This document shows, piece by piece, positions 44,105 through 55,200 of a stretch of DNA of 64,000 nucleotides. The notes beneath the pieces were generated by a model. It made no database searches. It worked only from the letters and a program-made list of their open reading frames with translations, and was not told the DNA's origin. Location of the stretch: positions 1 to 64,000 of the forward strand of contig NZ_CACZDK010000005.1 of assembly GCF_902779965.1 (NCBI RefSeq). Reading direction: 5' to 3'. The position numbers and the translations under genes are program-made. The first letter of the stretch is position 1, and each line of letters opens with the position of its first letter. This DNA comes from Fibrobacter succinogenes (GTDB taxonomy: Bacteria > Fibrobacterota > Fibrobacteria > Fibrobacterales > Fibrobacteraceae).

Positions 44105-44134
44105 AAAAAAGACGGACAACAAACCGTCTTTTTT
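44105..44134. terminator. Bidirectional terminator
   Basis: AAAAAAGACGG (44105-44115) and CCGTCTTTTTT (44124-44134). It lies between the convergent Rpn and lipoprotein genes. Confidence 0.85.
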
Positions 44135-44180
44135 CCAATTCGTCGTCCGGCCCCTTAAGGGAAAGAATCCCGTTAAACTT

Positions 44181-45779
44181 TTACTCATTTCGGTTAGAAC
44201 CGATGGCTAATATATTCAATAATACAATAGAGTTACCCGAATATGTCTGAATATGGAATTTTACTTTAGCAACATGTTTGGCAGCTTCTTCACCAGAAAT
44301 AACTTCATGCTTTTTATCAGTATCAGGCTGCTTGAATTGGTTCCATTCAAAACACTGTGTAGATTCACTGCTTTCAAGAACAACCTCTGGCAAAGCACCA
44401 CCTATTTTGGAATTAATAGAATCTCCAAGATCCAGTTGCATTGAAAGCGAGACATCACCACCAGCATATTCATAATTAGCAACAACGCAAATTCCATTCC
44501 AATTCTGAATGTCGGCAGAAAGCATTTCGCCGTTTGTATCAAAGCCAGCTACATAAAAACCGACATCAGAAAATAAGGAATTATCCACGTAGCCTTTTCC
44601 AAACACTACAGCAATAGACAGACTATCAATAGGATAATAATCAGGGAGATTACTTATATTTCCATAAACTGTTTCGTATGTCGAATGCCATTCATACTCT
44701 ATTTTTGCACCCTTTTCAGAATTATCTTCAAAGAAAAATGTTCCAGCATTATTCCCAAATTTGGAAGGGCGATATGAATGTGCTTTTGTATTCACCTGAT
44801 AGTCTCCGACTGACCATAAATCTCCATGTCCAGGGACAACACAAGTTTTACCGCCTTTGCCTTTGCAAGGGTCAACTTCTGGAGGCGCTGATTGATTTTC
44901 TTGATCCCTGCCTGTACCGATGGCTAAAAAACTGAAAGATCCATTATCGGAACCAGGTTGTGCCTGGAAATGGAATATGACCTTTTCAACATGTTTTGCA
45001 GCCTCTTCTCCAGAAATGATTTCATGAGCCCCTTCTATATCCGGCTGCTTGAATTGATTCCAGTCGTAGCACAAAACTTCATTTGTTCGACGAGGTCGAG
45101 ATTCAAAAGGAAAAAGATTAGATTTTTCCTCCTTTTGCGTAATTACCGTTACCGACGGCAAAGCATAACCCATTATTTGATTAAGGGAATCGCCTAAATC
45201 AAGCTGTATTACCGGATCAATTGAACCTCTGTACATCATGCAGATTCCTTTCCAATTTGAAACGTCTGCTGAAAGCGCTGTTCCGTCGGAGTCAAATCCC
45301 GCTACGTAAAAACCAATATTGAAGTAAGAATTTTCAGTCATGCTATCTGGATCAAACTGATAATCACCGGAAAGAAAACCATTATATTTGGAAGAACTGT
45401 CTGGGTGCAAGAATACCCGCGTTACGCTCCCTTCTATAGAATCCGTTTCAAAAAAGATTTCTCCCGCATGTTCTCCAAATTTGTCGAAATCCGAGGCATA
45501 AACATTCGTTTTTACAACAGGATCTCCTATTGATAACAAATCACCATCACCAAACATTTGACCATGTAAACATCCAACATCCCCCCAATCTCCGCTAACT
45601 TTACAGAGGACTAGATGATCTTTAGACGAACTCGAAAGTTCCGAATCGACACTGCTCGACGAAGAACTTTTTTCTGCCGTTAATACACTCGGGTCATCAG
45701 ACGATCCCGAGACATCCGCCCCTGAGCATGCGAGCACCACAAGCGATGCCACATATACCATATATAATTTCATATTCAT
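44181..45779 (-). CDS. Surface lipoprotein with duplicated ~230-residue domain
   Basis: 532 residues. A signal peptide with Cys in VVLACSG and a Ser-rich linker (SSSSSSVDSELSSSS) are followed by two tandem copies of one domain, ~56-282 and ~293-532. Shared landmarks: HGDLWSVGD / GDGDLLSIGD; FGNNAGTFFFED / FGEHAGEIFFET; GFYVAGFD; LSADIQNWNGIC / LSADVSNWKGIC; LDLGDSIN / LDLGDSLN; WNQFKQPD; ISGEEAAKHV. Jelly-roll carbohydrate-binding-like modules come to mind, but the family is not identified. Three bases separate it from the TIGR02147 gene, whose final GAG GAG codons provide the ribosome-binding site. Counterpart of the cassette at 8201-11145. Confidence 0.8.
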   Translation of the reverse strand: MNMKLYMVYVASLVVLACSGADVSGSSDDPSVLTAEKSSSSSSVDSELSSSSKDHLVLCKVSGDWGDVGCLHGQMFGDGDLLSIGDPVVKTNVYASDFDKFGEHAGEIFFETDSIEGSVTRVFLHPDSSSKYNGFLSGDYQFDPDSMTENSYFNIGFYVAGFDSDGTALSADVSNWKGICMMYRGSIDPVIQLDLGDSLNQIMGYALPSVTVITQKEEKSNLFPFESRPRRTNEVLCYDWNQFKQPDIEGAHEIISGEEAAKHVEKVIFHFQAQPGSDNGSFSFLAIGTGRDQENQSAPPEVDPCKGKGGKTCVVPGHGDLWSVGDYQVNTKAHSYRPSKFGNNAGTFFFEDNSEKGAKIEYEWHSTYETVYGNISNLPDYYPIDSLSIAVVFGKGYVDNSLFSDVGFYVAGFDTNGEMLSADIQNWNGICVVANYEYAGGDVSLSMQLDLGDSINSKIGGALPEVVLESSESTQCFEWNQFKQPDTDKKHEVISGEEAAKHVAKVKFHIQTYSGNSIVLLNILAIGSNRNE

Positions 45780-45782
45780 TTT

Positions 45783-46616
45783 TTACTCCTCCAATTTTCC
45801 CTTGACCTTTTTCGATAGCGGGAAAAACTGTAAATTTAGCCTGTAAACCTGATCAAGCTTTCCGCAACTCGCCGCTATCGAAATAATTTTCTTGCGGCAT
45901 GCTTCCAGCTCTTTCACGATTTCTTCGTAACCTTCGCGATTCACGCCCAATGTAACGCCAGCGACATGACGATCTTCGGCATTGAACTGATCAATAGATT
46001 CTATTCCAAGGCGCCCCATTTCACGGTGCATCATGCGGATTGCAAACGGCAGGGCTTCTTTGGAACCAGCAACAGCCTTATCCGTTTGCTCATAAACATT
46101 TTCACGAGTCTGCTTAAGGAAACCTGCATTTTCAAGAAAATTGAGAGACTTGCGAACCTCTTGCGCCGAAACTGTCTGGCAACATTTTTTGGCGATTTCT
46201 CCTGGCATAGCTCCCGGCATCATCGGGGCAAGTTCACGCACTACTGGATTTCTCCAACTTTCATAATACTCAAAAGCGTTCTCGTCAATCAAGCGCACTT
46301 TGTTTGCAGCTGAAATAGCCGCCATTTTGTCAAGGTACTCCTTTTTCACATCATCTTTTTGTGCATTGACAAAATTCACCATCGCTTCGAAATAATCAAT
46401 TTCATACCCAACAAGACCCATGGCGACCGCCACACGATTCATCGCCACACGACTCAGGGAACTCTTGCCATCACACACAAGTTTCAAATACGAAGGAGAT
46501 GTGAAACCAGCAATCCTTGCAAACTCTCGCCAAGTAAACGCCGATGTTCTCTTGCGTTCTTCGTAAAAGTCGGCCATATAGACCCGGTAATCATTATATT
46601 CAACAATCGGTCTCAT
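45783..46616 (-). CDS. TIGR02147 family protein, putative transcriptional regulator
   Basis: 277 residues, paralogous to 8201-9049 over the whole length: IEYNDYRVYMADFYEERKRT, FTWREFARIAGFTSPSYLKL, PVVRELAPMMPGAMPGEIAK, VYRLNLQFFPLSKKVKG. An N-terminal HTH-like segment is followed by the DUF4423-type domain. Presumed regulator of its partner lipoprotein gene, with which it is translationally coupled. A perfect 26-base palindrome and an additional ATGATACAAA half-site lie upstream (46729-46754, 46659-46668). No Shine-Dalgarno; a TATATATT stretch is ten bases upstream of the start. Confidence 0.85.
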   Translation of the reverse strand: MRPIVEYNDYRVYMADFYEERKRTSAFTWREFARIAGFTSPSYLKLVCDGKSSLSRVAMNRVAVAMGLVGYEIDYFEAMVNFVNAQKDDVKKEYLDKMAAISAANKVRLIDENAFEYYESWRNPVVRELAPMMPGAMPGEIAKKCCQTVSAQEVRKSLNFLENAGFLKQTRENVYEQTDKAVAGSKEALPFAIRMMHREMGRLGIESIDQFNAEDRHVAGVTLGVNREGYEEIVKELEACRKKIISIAASCGKLDQVYRLNLQFFPLSKKVKGKLEE

Positions 46617-46728
46617 GTAAGTTAATATATATTAAAAGAAAGCCAACGTCAATACACAATGATACAAAATACAAAAATATTTCAAATTTAGGTGTTTTTA
46701 ATAAAAAAACAGCAAAATCAGAAATATC

Positions 46729-46754
46729 GTAAATGATACAAAAGTATCATTTAC
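46729..46754. promoter_or_regulatory. Perfect ATGATAC/GTATCAT palindrome upstream of TIGR02147 gene
   Basis: Two 11-base arms, GTAAATGATAC (46729-46739) and GTATCATTTAC (46744-46754), with an AAAA spacer. No T-run follows on either strand, so it is not a terminator for the peptidase gene ending at 46779. A further half-site, ATGATACAAA, is at 46659-46668. The half-site is shared with 8112-8119. Probable operator. Confidence 0.55.
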
Positions 46755-46778
46755 GCCTTGTTTCTCAATCTCCTTTTG

Positions 46779-49700
46779 TTAGAATGCGTAAGCGACCTGC
46801 GTTGCGTCCGTCGGATTGAAATCAACACGGTACACGCGAGAATACTGATGGATGTCAACATCTCGACCGAGAATGCGACCATAAATCGCCTTATACACCT
46901 GGCCCATGACAACTTTTGCCTTCGGAGCATAGACGGTCCCTGCCCAAAGGCCTTCGATGCAGACTTTCTGCGATGAATGGTGCGCCAGCTTAAACCCTCT
47001 GGCTACATTCACCCAATATTGAGTATTACTTGCAGGTTCACTATTGTATGTTCTCCAAATAATTTTTCCGTTTGTATGGAGAACAGTGCCTTTACCCGGT
47101 TCGGCAAAACGCACTGTCGAATTAGGCTCAATCTGAAGCATGCTATCCACAAACATTTCACCCGGCTCAATAACCAGTGTGGCTCCAGATTCCACGCGAA
47201 GCGAGTAGAATGTATCCCCGTCCTTCAAACGATACGATTCACCTCCATGTACCACTTTAGTTTGAGACTTGGCAATAGAAGGCATGGGAACCGAATATGC
47301 GTAGGTATATTCATTTTTCCAATCATTTACATATTGCAGAGTTACATTTCCTTCTATGGAAGCCCCATCTTGTTTGGTAAGGTAATCTAAAGGATTTTGC
47401 GATTGCAAATACATAGCCAAAGCTTCTTCAACGTCATTGTTTTCCCTTATAAATTTCGAAAATTCCGAAGGCGCTTTCTTTACTGCATACAAGTTAACAT
47501 CTTCATGGACAACAGAAGAACCACGTAAAAACGGATACGAATGCTTCCCAGGATAACGAGGTTCACCGACACCATCTACAAAAGCACCTTTATCATATCT
47601 AACATCTACATTCCCCACATGAGCGCGAGCTCCTATATTGATTGGCTCATACGAAATATCATATGAAAATTTATTTTCATCGGAAGCCGCTACATTGCAA
47701 TAAGAATCGCTCACCATATGTGTATTGTAGCATTTCACGCCGTCGTTAATTCGCACGTATTCACGTCCAAAAATTGTATAGTTTTCCGGAACGTCCATGT
47801 TAACAACAACTCTGCCACCCTTGAGGCCATCTTCGATACCGTCGCCATCATCATCCGGGTCAAGTTCCGCCGGAATGTCATTCTGATTTTTATCATAGGT
47901 TGCACGAATTTCGTACAAATCATGAGCGAATTCATAAGCATCGTATATATGTTCTACATAGCAATTGGAACAAGCACCATCAGCCGTCACCGTATAATCA
48001 AAGATTTCTCGTTTATCTTCAATACCGTCATTATCGGAATCTACAAGATTCTTATTCAAACAAATGCTTTCATGTGTCAAGTCTACACAAAATCTTGTAT
48101 TTTCTTCAAAATCCGTAATACCGTCACCATCAGAATCCGTATGAACAAGAGGATTTGACATTTCAACATTGCCATAGGTAACATCTGGAATAAAATAGCC
48201 TTTAATTCGCTCACCATAATTTAAAGATGTTCCAAGATTTCCTTGGTTATCAACAAAAGCAAAATAGAACGCATAATTGCTAGCATCGCCCACATAGCCA
48301 TAGATAAGCATCGCATGTCCAGCAAGCGTCGCATGTCCAGGAACATGCAAGTAAATGAGCTTGTTATTGTCAATCGCATTTTTGACAGTCGCATAAGAAG
48401 GCGCTCCCTTTCCATAATTCAGCCTATTCACTTTCAACGCCCATTTCAACGCTTCTACAACATTTCCCATAGGTTCACCAGTTGCAGGATCGAGAAGATC
48501 CTCTTTTGTTAGCGTATCAATTCTTATGAATCCACCCTCCGGGCGGAACGGGGACAATAGAGGATCTTCTATTTTATAGAGCCCATAGTAAACGATTTCA
48601 TCCTGAGTCAAATTGCCTCCATAAAAGTGATTCATCACTTCCGTGGCAATCGCCCAGCATCTAGTATTCTCATGCCATTCTATTGCAGCGGCATCCATAT
48701 TGGGCCTATCCCAAGAATAACCGGGCGTTACAGTCAAATAGTTAAGGTCCAACATTCTCGTGTCACGACGGCCCTTAATTTGATGTATTTTAAGCTGTTT
48801 AAAAATACTAGTATTGATATTGGCTTTTTGAATATCAATATTTTCCACGTTCATCTCCAAAGCCCCATTATACATGCGACTAGTCCAAAATTCATCTTCT
48901 CCAACCACAGTCCATGAATAAAGCCCTTCAGTCAGTTCCAAAGATAAAGACGTGTTAGGCGTACTCAAATTATAAATATCATTATTATTTCGATCACGTA
49001 CAACAACCCTGTACGAATCAACTCCTTGCACTGGAAGCCAGCTGAAAAGAACCTTATTATCCCCTGGAATCTGCTTAATAACAGGCTTATTCGCAGAAGT
49101 CTTAATCGGCAAAGGTACAGAAACAAATTCATCAGGATTGTCGTTACTGGTAAAGCTAAACCAATCATCCGTTTTTACACCAGACTTGTTCGGTTTAAGA
49201 CGGAAAAATACATCTTTGGAGTAATCAGCATTATAGCTTTGAACTTGCTTTTCTGCAGGAAAAAACGCCCGCAAATCGTTCCATACTCCGGCATTAACCG
49301 CATCAGCAGCATGTGCGCCAGGTTCACCCCACGCAACATACGAAACAACAGAATTATTTTGTTTCAAGAAAGCTTCGCCATAGCCGCCCCAATTAAAGTT
49401 TGACAAAATTTGCGATTTACCAGCATTTCCACATGCCGTTTGATTTTGGCAAATACGGAGAACTTCGCCAGATTCAAGAGAACCATTTATCGAGAATGCG
49501 GAATTATTCGCATCAACTAACTGAAAATTCGACAAGACTACGGTAGATTTACCATCGTTTTTTAATTCAAGCCAAGAATTTTCTGAAAACTTGAGACCCG
49601 AGATTTTAACAGTCTTCGGCTCCGGCGCAATTTGAACATCAGGAACAGTCCCAAAAACAACATCATCGCCAGAAAGCAGCACTACTTTCGTATTCTTTTT

Positions 49701-50097
49701 AAATGAAGAAAAAGCCTGATAACTATAATCTTTCGACTTATCCCAACTCGACCAATTTTCGTTATGCAAAGAAATGCTGAATCCATCCATATTGGGATAA
49801 TATCCTACAGAAATAGAAGGCATTCCCAATTCAAAATAAGCAAGGTCTTCATTTACATCATTTACTGATATTGAAGCACCGGCCAAATAATGTTCATCAA
49901 CAGCATACGCCGAAGATGGCTTGTGAAAATAGTATCGAAGTTTTGCATCCCTGATAGGAGAACCGGAATCATTGTTGATTCTGAGTTTAATCCCAGTTAT
50001 GGACGAGTTGTTGTGCTGTTCATCGTAAAAGTCTACAGAAACAGCAAATGCCTGGCTCGCCAAAAGAATTGCGAGCATAAAACTGTTTTTTTTTCAT
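46779..50097 (-). CDS. Large secreted cysteine-peptidase-like protein, start interrupted by A9 tract
   Basis: About 1100 residues. Domains: CBM-like N-terminal region (RINNDSGSPIRDAKLRYYFH), a lamin-tail-like part (~150-300), a fibronectin-type region (~330-410), a papain/C39-like peptidase (~455-640: Cys in NTRCWAIATEVMNHFYGG, His in LAGHAMLIYGY, FVDNQGN), three Asp-rich calcium motifs (DSDGDGITD, DSDNDGIED, DDDGDGIED; ~645-745) and a C-terminal beta domain. The open frame starts at 50078 (MLAILLASQAFA), without ribosome-binding site or positive n-region. An ATG at 50097 with AAGGGAA upstream gives MKKNSFMLAILLASQAFA only if one A of the A9 run (50086-50094) is skipped. Expression probably needs slippage or is phase-variable. 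Confidence 0.7.
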
Positions 50098-50157
50098 ACA
50101 TTTCCCTTATTTTTGTTTTTTTTTCAAACAATTCCATACTTCCAAAAAAACTTTATT

Positions 50158-50186
50158 CAAATATACAATATTAATTTTAAAACAAA
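50158..50186 (-). promoter_or_regulatory. Putative TTTG-N17-TATATTTG promoter
   Basis: On the reverse strand TTTG (50186-50183), 17 bases, then TATATTTG (50165-50158), close to the Bacteroidetes-type TTTG/TAnnTTTG promoter (normal spacing 19-21). A start near 50150 would give a ~53-base leader for the peptidase gene. Confidence 0.4.
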
Positions 50187-50269
50187 TTAGTGTATTTGTA
50201 CAAACGTTACTTATACAAACAAAATTAACATTTTGCAAACAAATCAGACAAAAACTTAAGAAAAAATAA

Positions 50270-50298
50270 AAAGACGGATTACAATCCGTTTTTTTTGC
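50270..50298. terminator. Bidirectional terminator 1
   Basis: AAAAAGACGGATT-AC-AATCCGTTTTTTTT. It lies between pta and the peptidase gene. Confidence 0.8.
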
Positions 50299-50590
50299 TT
50301 TAGATACACAATTTTGCAAGAATATCACACAAGCGAGAATCGCGAAGCAAAAAAAAACGGACTTTAAAAGTCCGTTTTTTTTATTGGAGATTCCGGCGCA
50401 AGGCCGGAATGACATTTTTGGCTTTTACGAGAAAGGGATGCCCGCTTAAAGCGGGCATGACAAGCGCGAGAGTTTCGCGCAGTTCGCAGATCCTTACTTT
50501 TGTGAGCTACAAGAGCCTCGTATCAACGAGGCATGGTTGCGAGAGTGAGGCGAAGACGGAGGTTCTATTTTGCAATAGAGCCGAACGGTC
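50299..50590. repeat. Intergenic region with second terminator and hairpin repeats
   Basis: A second bidirectional terminator sits at 50349-50382 (ACGGACTTT/AAAGTCCGT with A and T runs). From 50388 come two hairpin units of the dispersed family: GATTCCGGCGCAAGGCCGGAATGACA and GATGCCCGCTTAAAGCGGGCATGACA. A hairpin GGTTCTATT/AATAGAGCC (50561-50582) lies just past the pta stop codon. No gene. Confidence 0.6.
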
Positions 50591-51994
50591 TTATTTTTGA
50601 GCCTGAACTGCCGTCAAAGCAATCGTATAGACGATGTCTTCGACGAGGGCGCCGCGGGACAAGTCGTTCACCGGCTTGGCGAGGCCCTGAAGCATCGGGC
50701 CGATAGCGATTGTGCCATGAGCGGAGCGCTGCACAGCCTTATAACCGATATTACCGGCAGAGAGGTCCGGGAACACGAACACGGTAGCCTTGCCAGCGAC
50801 CGGGCTGTTCGGGGCCTTGAGGGCGCCAACACTCGGAACGGTAGCAGCATCGTACTGGAGCGGGCCATCGATGAGCATTTCGGGGCGGGCAGCCTTTGCT
50901 GCGGCAGTTGCAGCCACGACGAGGTCTGCATCCGGGCCCTTGCCCGAATTGATGGTGCTGTAAGAAAGCATGGCCACGCGGCTCGGGAGGCCGAAAGCCT
51001 TTGCGGTGTCATCGCACTGGAGAGCGATATCGGCAAGTTCTTCAGCAAGCGGGTTCAGGTTGATAGCGCAGTCGCCATAGATGTATGTCTTGTCCTTCAT
51101 GCACATGAAGAACACAGAGCTTACGGACTTTACGCCCGGAGCGGTACGGATAATCTGGAGAGCCGGGCGGAGCGTATCAGCCGTGGAGTGGATGGCGCCA
51201 GAAACGAGGCCGTCCACTTCGCCGAACTTGAGCATCATCGTCGCAAGCATTACGTTGTCAGAAAGAGCAGCACGTGCAGATTCCGGAGTCATGCCCTTGG
51301 CCTTGCGGAGTTCCACGAGAGTCGGCACGTACTTTTCGGCAAGTTCTGCACTCGGTTCGATGATTTCAATGTTGGCCGGGAGCTTCACACCTACAGACCT
51401 TGCTGTAGCTTCGATGTCAGCCTTCTTGCCAATGAGCACCGGCACAGCGATGTTGCGTTCGACGGCGAGGCAAGCGGCCTGCACGGTACGCGGTTCGGAA
51501 CCTTCCGGAAGCACGATGCGCTTCACGCACTTGGATGCTTTAGAGAGGAGGCTTGCGCGGAACATGGCCTGGCTTACGCGGCGTTCGGCAGCCGGAGCGG
51601 CGAGGTCACCGGCGAGGCACTTTTCGCAGCGGAGCAAGCGCTTGGGGCAGAAGAGTTCAGCATCTTCGCCATCGGCAAAAATCTTTGCATCGAGAGCAGA
51701 AGCGAGATCGTCGTTATACTTGTGAGCAATGACATCGTTCATGCCTGTTGCACCTTCTACGACAACTGCATCGACTGCATCAAAATCTTGAGCGAGGAAA
51801 TTGGCGCAGATCTTTTCCATGAGCACGGCGGACTTACCAGCCTTGATTTCTTCTACGCTATCTGCAGCGCTGATAACATCGAGCGGCTTGTAGACAGAGG
51901 CAATGAGACCAGCCTTGGTAACAGCGTCAACGATTTCCTGGACTTTGGCTTCCATCTTGGAAGCTGCCGTGGCAACTAGGTAAACACGATTCAT
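50591..51994 (-). CDS. pta: Phosphate acetyltransferase
   Basis: Interconverts acetyl-CoA and acetyl phosphate; with acetate kinase it forms the acetate branch of fermentation. 467 residues from the start at 51994, chosen for its GGAG six bases upstream (an in-frame ATG at 52045 lacks a site). The C-terminal ~325 residues are the complete PTA domain ([60 protein letters not shown], then [22 protein letters not shown]). The N-terminal ~140 residues correspond to a shortened P-loop-like domain without a GKT motif, and the DRTGG domain of long Pta proteins is missing. Codon bias is strong, fitting a central fermentation enzyme. Confidence 0.95.
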   Translation of the reverse strand: MNRVYLVATAASKMEAKVQEIVDAVTKAGLIASVYKPLDVISAADSVEEIKAGKSAVLMEKICANFLAQDFDAVDAVVVEGATGMNDVIAHKYNDDLASALDAKIFADGEDAELFCPKRLLRCEKCLAGDLAAPAAERRVSQAMFRASLLSKASKCVKRIVLPEGSEPRTVQAACLAVERNIAVPVLIGKKADIEATARSVGVKLPANIEIIEPSAELAEKYVPTLVELRKAKGMTPESARAALSDNVMLATMMLKFGEVDGLVSGAIHSTADTLRPALQIIRTAPGVKSVSSVFFMCMKDKTYIYGDCAINLNPLAEELADIALQCDDTAKAFGLPSRVAMLSYSTINSGKGPDADLVVAATAAAKAARPEMLIDGPLQYDAATVPSVGALKAPNSPVAGKATVFVFPDLSAGNIGYKAVQRSAHGTIAIGPMLQGLAKPVNDLSRGALVEDIVYTIALTAVQAQK

Positions 51995-52146
51995 TTTTAT
52001 CTCCATTTTGAATTTACAAGTGTAAAAGTAGGATTTTAGCCCCAATCTAGCACCTCTTTTAATGAAAAAAATTGCTTATTATAGCCCTATATACAAACTT
52101 TCAATTTTACTACACGAAAAACAACCCATTTTACACTAAAGCCCTC

Positions 52147-52175
52147 TTGACAAACATCCTTTATTGTTATTTTTG
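52147..52175 (+). promoter_or_regulatory. Promoter candidate before fibro-slime gene 1
   Basis: TTGACA (52147-52152) and TATTTTTG (52168-52175, matching TAnnTTTG) with a 15-base spacer; the gene starts ~60 bases further on. Confidence 0.4.
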
Positions 52176-52236
52176 CGAAAAGTGTATGGGAAACACTGTG
52201 GGCAAGGAGGGGGAACTAATATCTTAGGAGTCACGG

Positions 52237-55200
52237 ATGAGGATCAGTGGGCTAATATCCAAGGTTTTGGTGTGTTTGGCGTTATTCGGTGCCTGTGCTT
52301 TTGCACAGACGGTTGCAATTGCGCACATCATTTACGACGGCAATGTCTTATTCTATGCCGACAACGAAAGCAATTTCGTGTACAAATCGCTTGAAAAAGG
52401 CGACGATGGGACATACACCATCGAATTCACCGACGAGCGCCTGGCCAATGGCAAAAAGGATGTCCGTCACCTGCAATTCGGGGTGGGCTGTAGCGGCAAT
52501 ACATGCCATACGGACCTGAGTCCCGACAACAAGCCGTTGCTCGGAACGCTATTCCCTAAATACAGGGAAAATTCCATTCAAGACGGCAAGTACATTTACG
52601 ACAAGGAAGAAGTCTGGATTGTCATCAACGACGACAAGACTCTGACGATTTCAGACACTAAACCAACGGTCGCGGTCAAGCCTAAGAAACATATCCGCTT
52701 CCTCACCCCGTGGACGAACACCAACGCCATCATGTTCTTGAATGGCATGGAAAACTACATGAGCCCGGTAGGTTCCCCGTATTGCGGTTGGTTCGAAAGC
52801 ATGGTTACAAAGCCAGCCGACAGCGCATGGGTTTACTTTAAGCAGACTATCGGTACAACATTTGTCGGAGCCGAAGGCACCGTCGAAGGTGATTCCGCAC
52901 TTGCCCCTATATTGCTCGATTCCGCACTCGCCGTTAGCGATACAATCTGGATTGTCGCTTACCAGTATGGCACCCCCGAAATTCATGTCGATTATCCGGG
53001 CGTTCTTGGCGAATGCCTCCCGAAGATCCTTCCCGTGATGATGTTCGACTGGTACGACGGTTCCATGAATTCCGACGGCTCCAAGAACGGCCTCAGCTAC
53101 GGAGAAGGTGGCGCCGGACGCACAGGATTTGACATTCGTGGAGTCCCGATGTTTGGCACTGGAACTAGCGAAGACTTTGGGCAAGACGGCTGCAAAGGTG
53201 AACCGATGACGGGCATGGTCGAAAAACAGCTCGGTGCAAACGGTGTTCCCGTGATGGCCAAGAACTTCCCCGACAATTGCAAAAACGCATCGCACCTCAA
53301 CAACTGGTTCCTCCCCGAAGTCGTTGCCGAAAAGGACGGCAAGCAATATACAAACGTCACCTGCCGCGACCTCGAACTTACGCTTACGAACGACGGTTTC
53401 TGGCTCGGGCAAAAAGATGACGAAAGCCCAGAACATGGACTCTTCTTGCTCGACGACTTCCGCTGGCTCGATAGCGCACAAACTGTTGAAAACCCGCACT
53501 ACGATTCCCTCAGCGGTGGAAAAGACGCTCCTGGTTACCACAATTACGGCTTCACCATGAAGATCCAGGCGGAATTTGTCTATGTCAAAGGGCAGTACTT
53601 TGAATTCAACGGTGACGACGATGTGTGGGTGTTCATTAACAACAAACTCGTTGTCGATATTGGCGGTCTACACAAGAAAGTCAAGAGATCCGTAAACCTC
53701 GACGACCTTGGACTTACTCCGGGTGAAACTTATCCGTTCCACATTTTCTACGCCGAACGCAAGCGCACACAATCGAACTTCATGATGCGCACGTCCATCG
53801 ACCTGAAGGTGGAATCCAGCATGCTCCTCACGAATCTCTCTACGGATACAACGATTATCAAGAAAGAAGTATGGCAGACCATCCGTGAAAAGACACTTGC
53901 TTGCGATTTCTCCTCGAACTCGGAACAAAAGCGCACAGAACGCGGCCCATCCAACTTTACGTTGTTCGGAAAGAGTCTCCCGATGACGGGTGTTGCCTTA
54001 GGTAAGCTCGACACCGCATACTACGGCGGCATCACAATTACAAACGATTACACGATGCTCACCATCAACACGACGACTATCGCCCGCATGCAAACGCTTC
54101 CGCCGGGAACTTACTACGTTCGCGTTGCCCTCAAGAACAATCCCAAGGAATACAAGGATGTTTACTTCACGGTTCCACCAACGGAACTTCCGAACATCGC
54201 CTTTGCAAATATCATTGATTCCAGCTACTGCTTTATAGCAGACATCGTAAAGCGAGATACGCTCTGCCTCGACAAGTACTGGAAGCCGCTCGGAAGCGAA
54301 GCAAATCGCGACATCAGTAGCGACTCGCTCCCCATCAACATGAACAAGAACGAAAAGCTTTGGGCAGGCCGCATTTACCCCATCAACGTTTCTTATGTTG
54401 AAGACTGGGCCCGCAGCTACAGCGGCATGACCGTTCAAGTTTCGACAAACAATCCGAAACTCATCCCATGCGATTCCCTGGGCTCTCCGCTCCCGAATAG
54501 CGAGTTTGTACTCATCGAAGGAAAGAACACTTTCTACGTGAAGGCGACAGGAGCTGTTGACAACGGAACGATTACTATTTCTTCAACTGTTGCCAAAAAC
54601 AAGAGCGTCAACTGGACAAACATCAACATCGCAGAACCGCCTGTTCCGCAAATCGAAACCGCATTCATCTATGACAGAAACGGTGACGGTCGCGGCGACA
54701 GCGTCTGGATTAGCTTTAACAAGCCGCTTGGCGGCAATAGTGTTCTCAACGCCATCTCGTTTACGTTCGGGCTTACGCATTACGAAATTACAAACGTAAG
54801 CTATGCCGAAGGCGCCCGCGAGCTTTCGCTCACCGCCGAAGGCGATGGATTTGGCACAGCCATATCCACGGGCGGCGCACAAGAACCTTACGCCGGAAAA
54901 ATCACTGCGCTTTACACCTACACAAACCCCGAAGACCACACCATTTCGCACTTTTCCGTCGACGGCGTTCTCAGTGACGCCATCGGCCCCATCATCATGG
55001 CTGCCGAGATTTCGTACACTGACGATGGAAAGACGATGCTGAGCCTTACATTCAGCGAAGGCGTTACCGCAGCCACCGCAAGTTCAAACTTGTTCAACTA
55101 CCGCAGTTACGGCAGCGGCTCGCTTTCAACTATCGTTCAAGAAGCTGATTACATCGTTACTTCACCGGCAAACCGCTGGAAGCTCATCTTCTCGAAAAAG

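Noticed and set aside
46729-46754. Palindrome as terminator of the peptidase gene
   Set aside because: Neither strand shows a T-run after it, and it shares half-sites with the other TIGR02147 control region, so an operator is more likely.
50597-51979. 460-codon open frame on the plus strand opposite pta
   Set aside because: Antisense shadow of pta; the pta frame has all family motifs.
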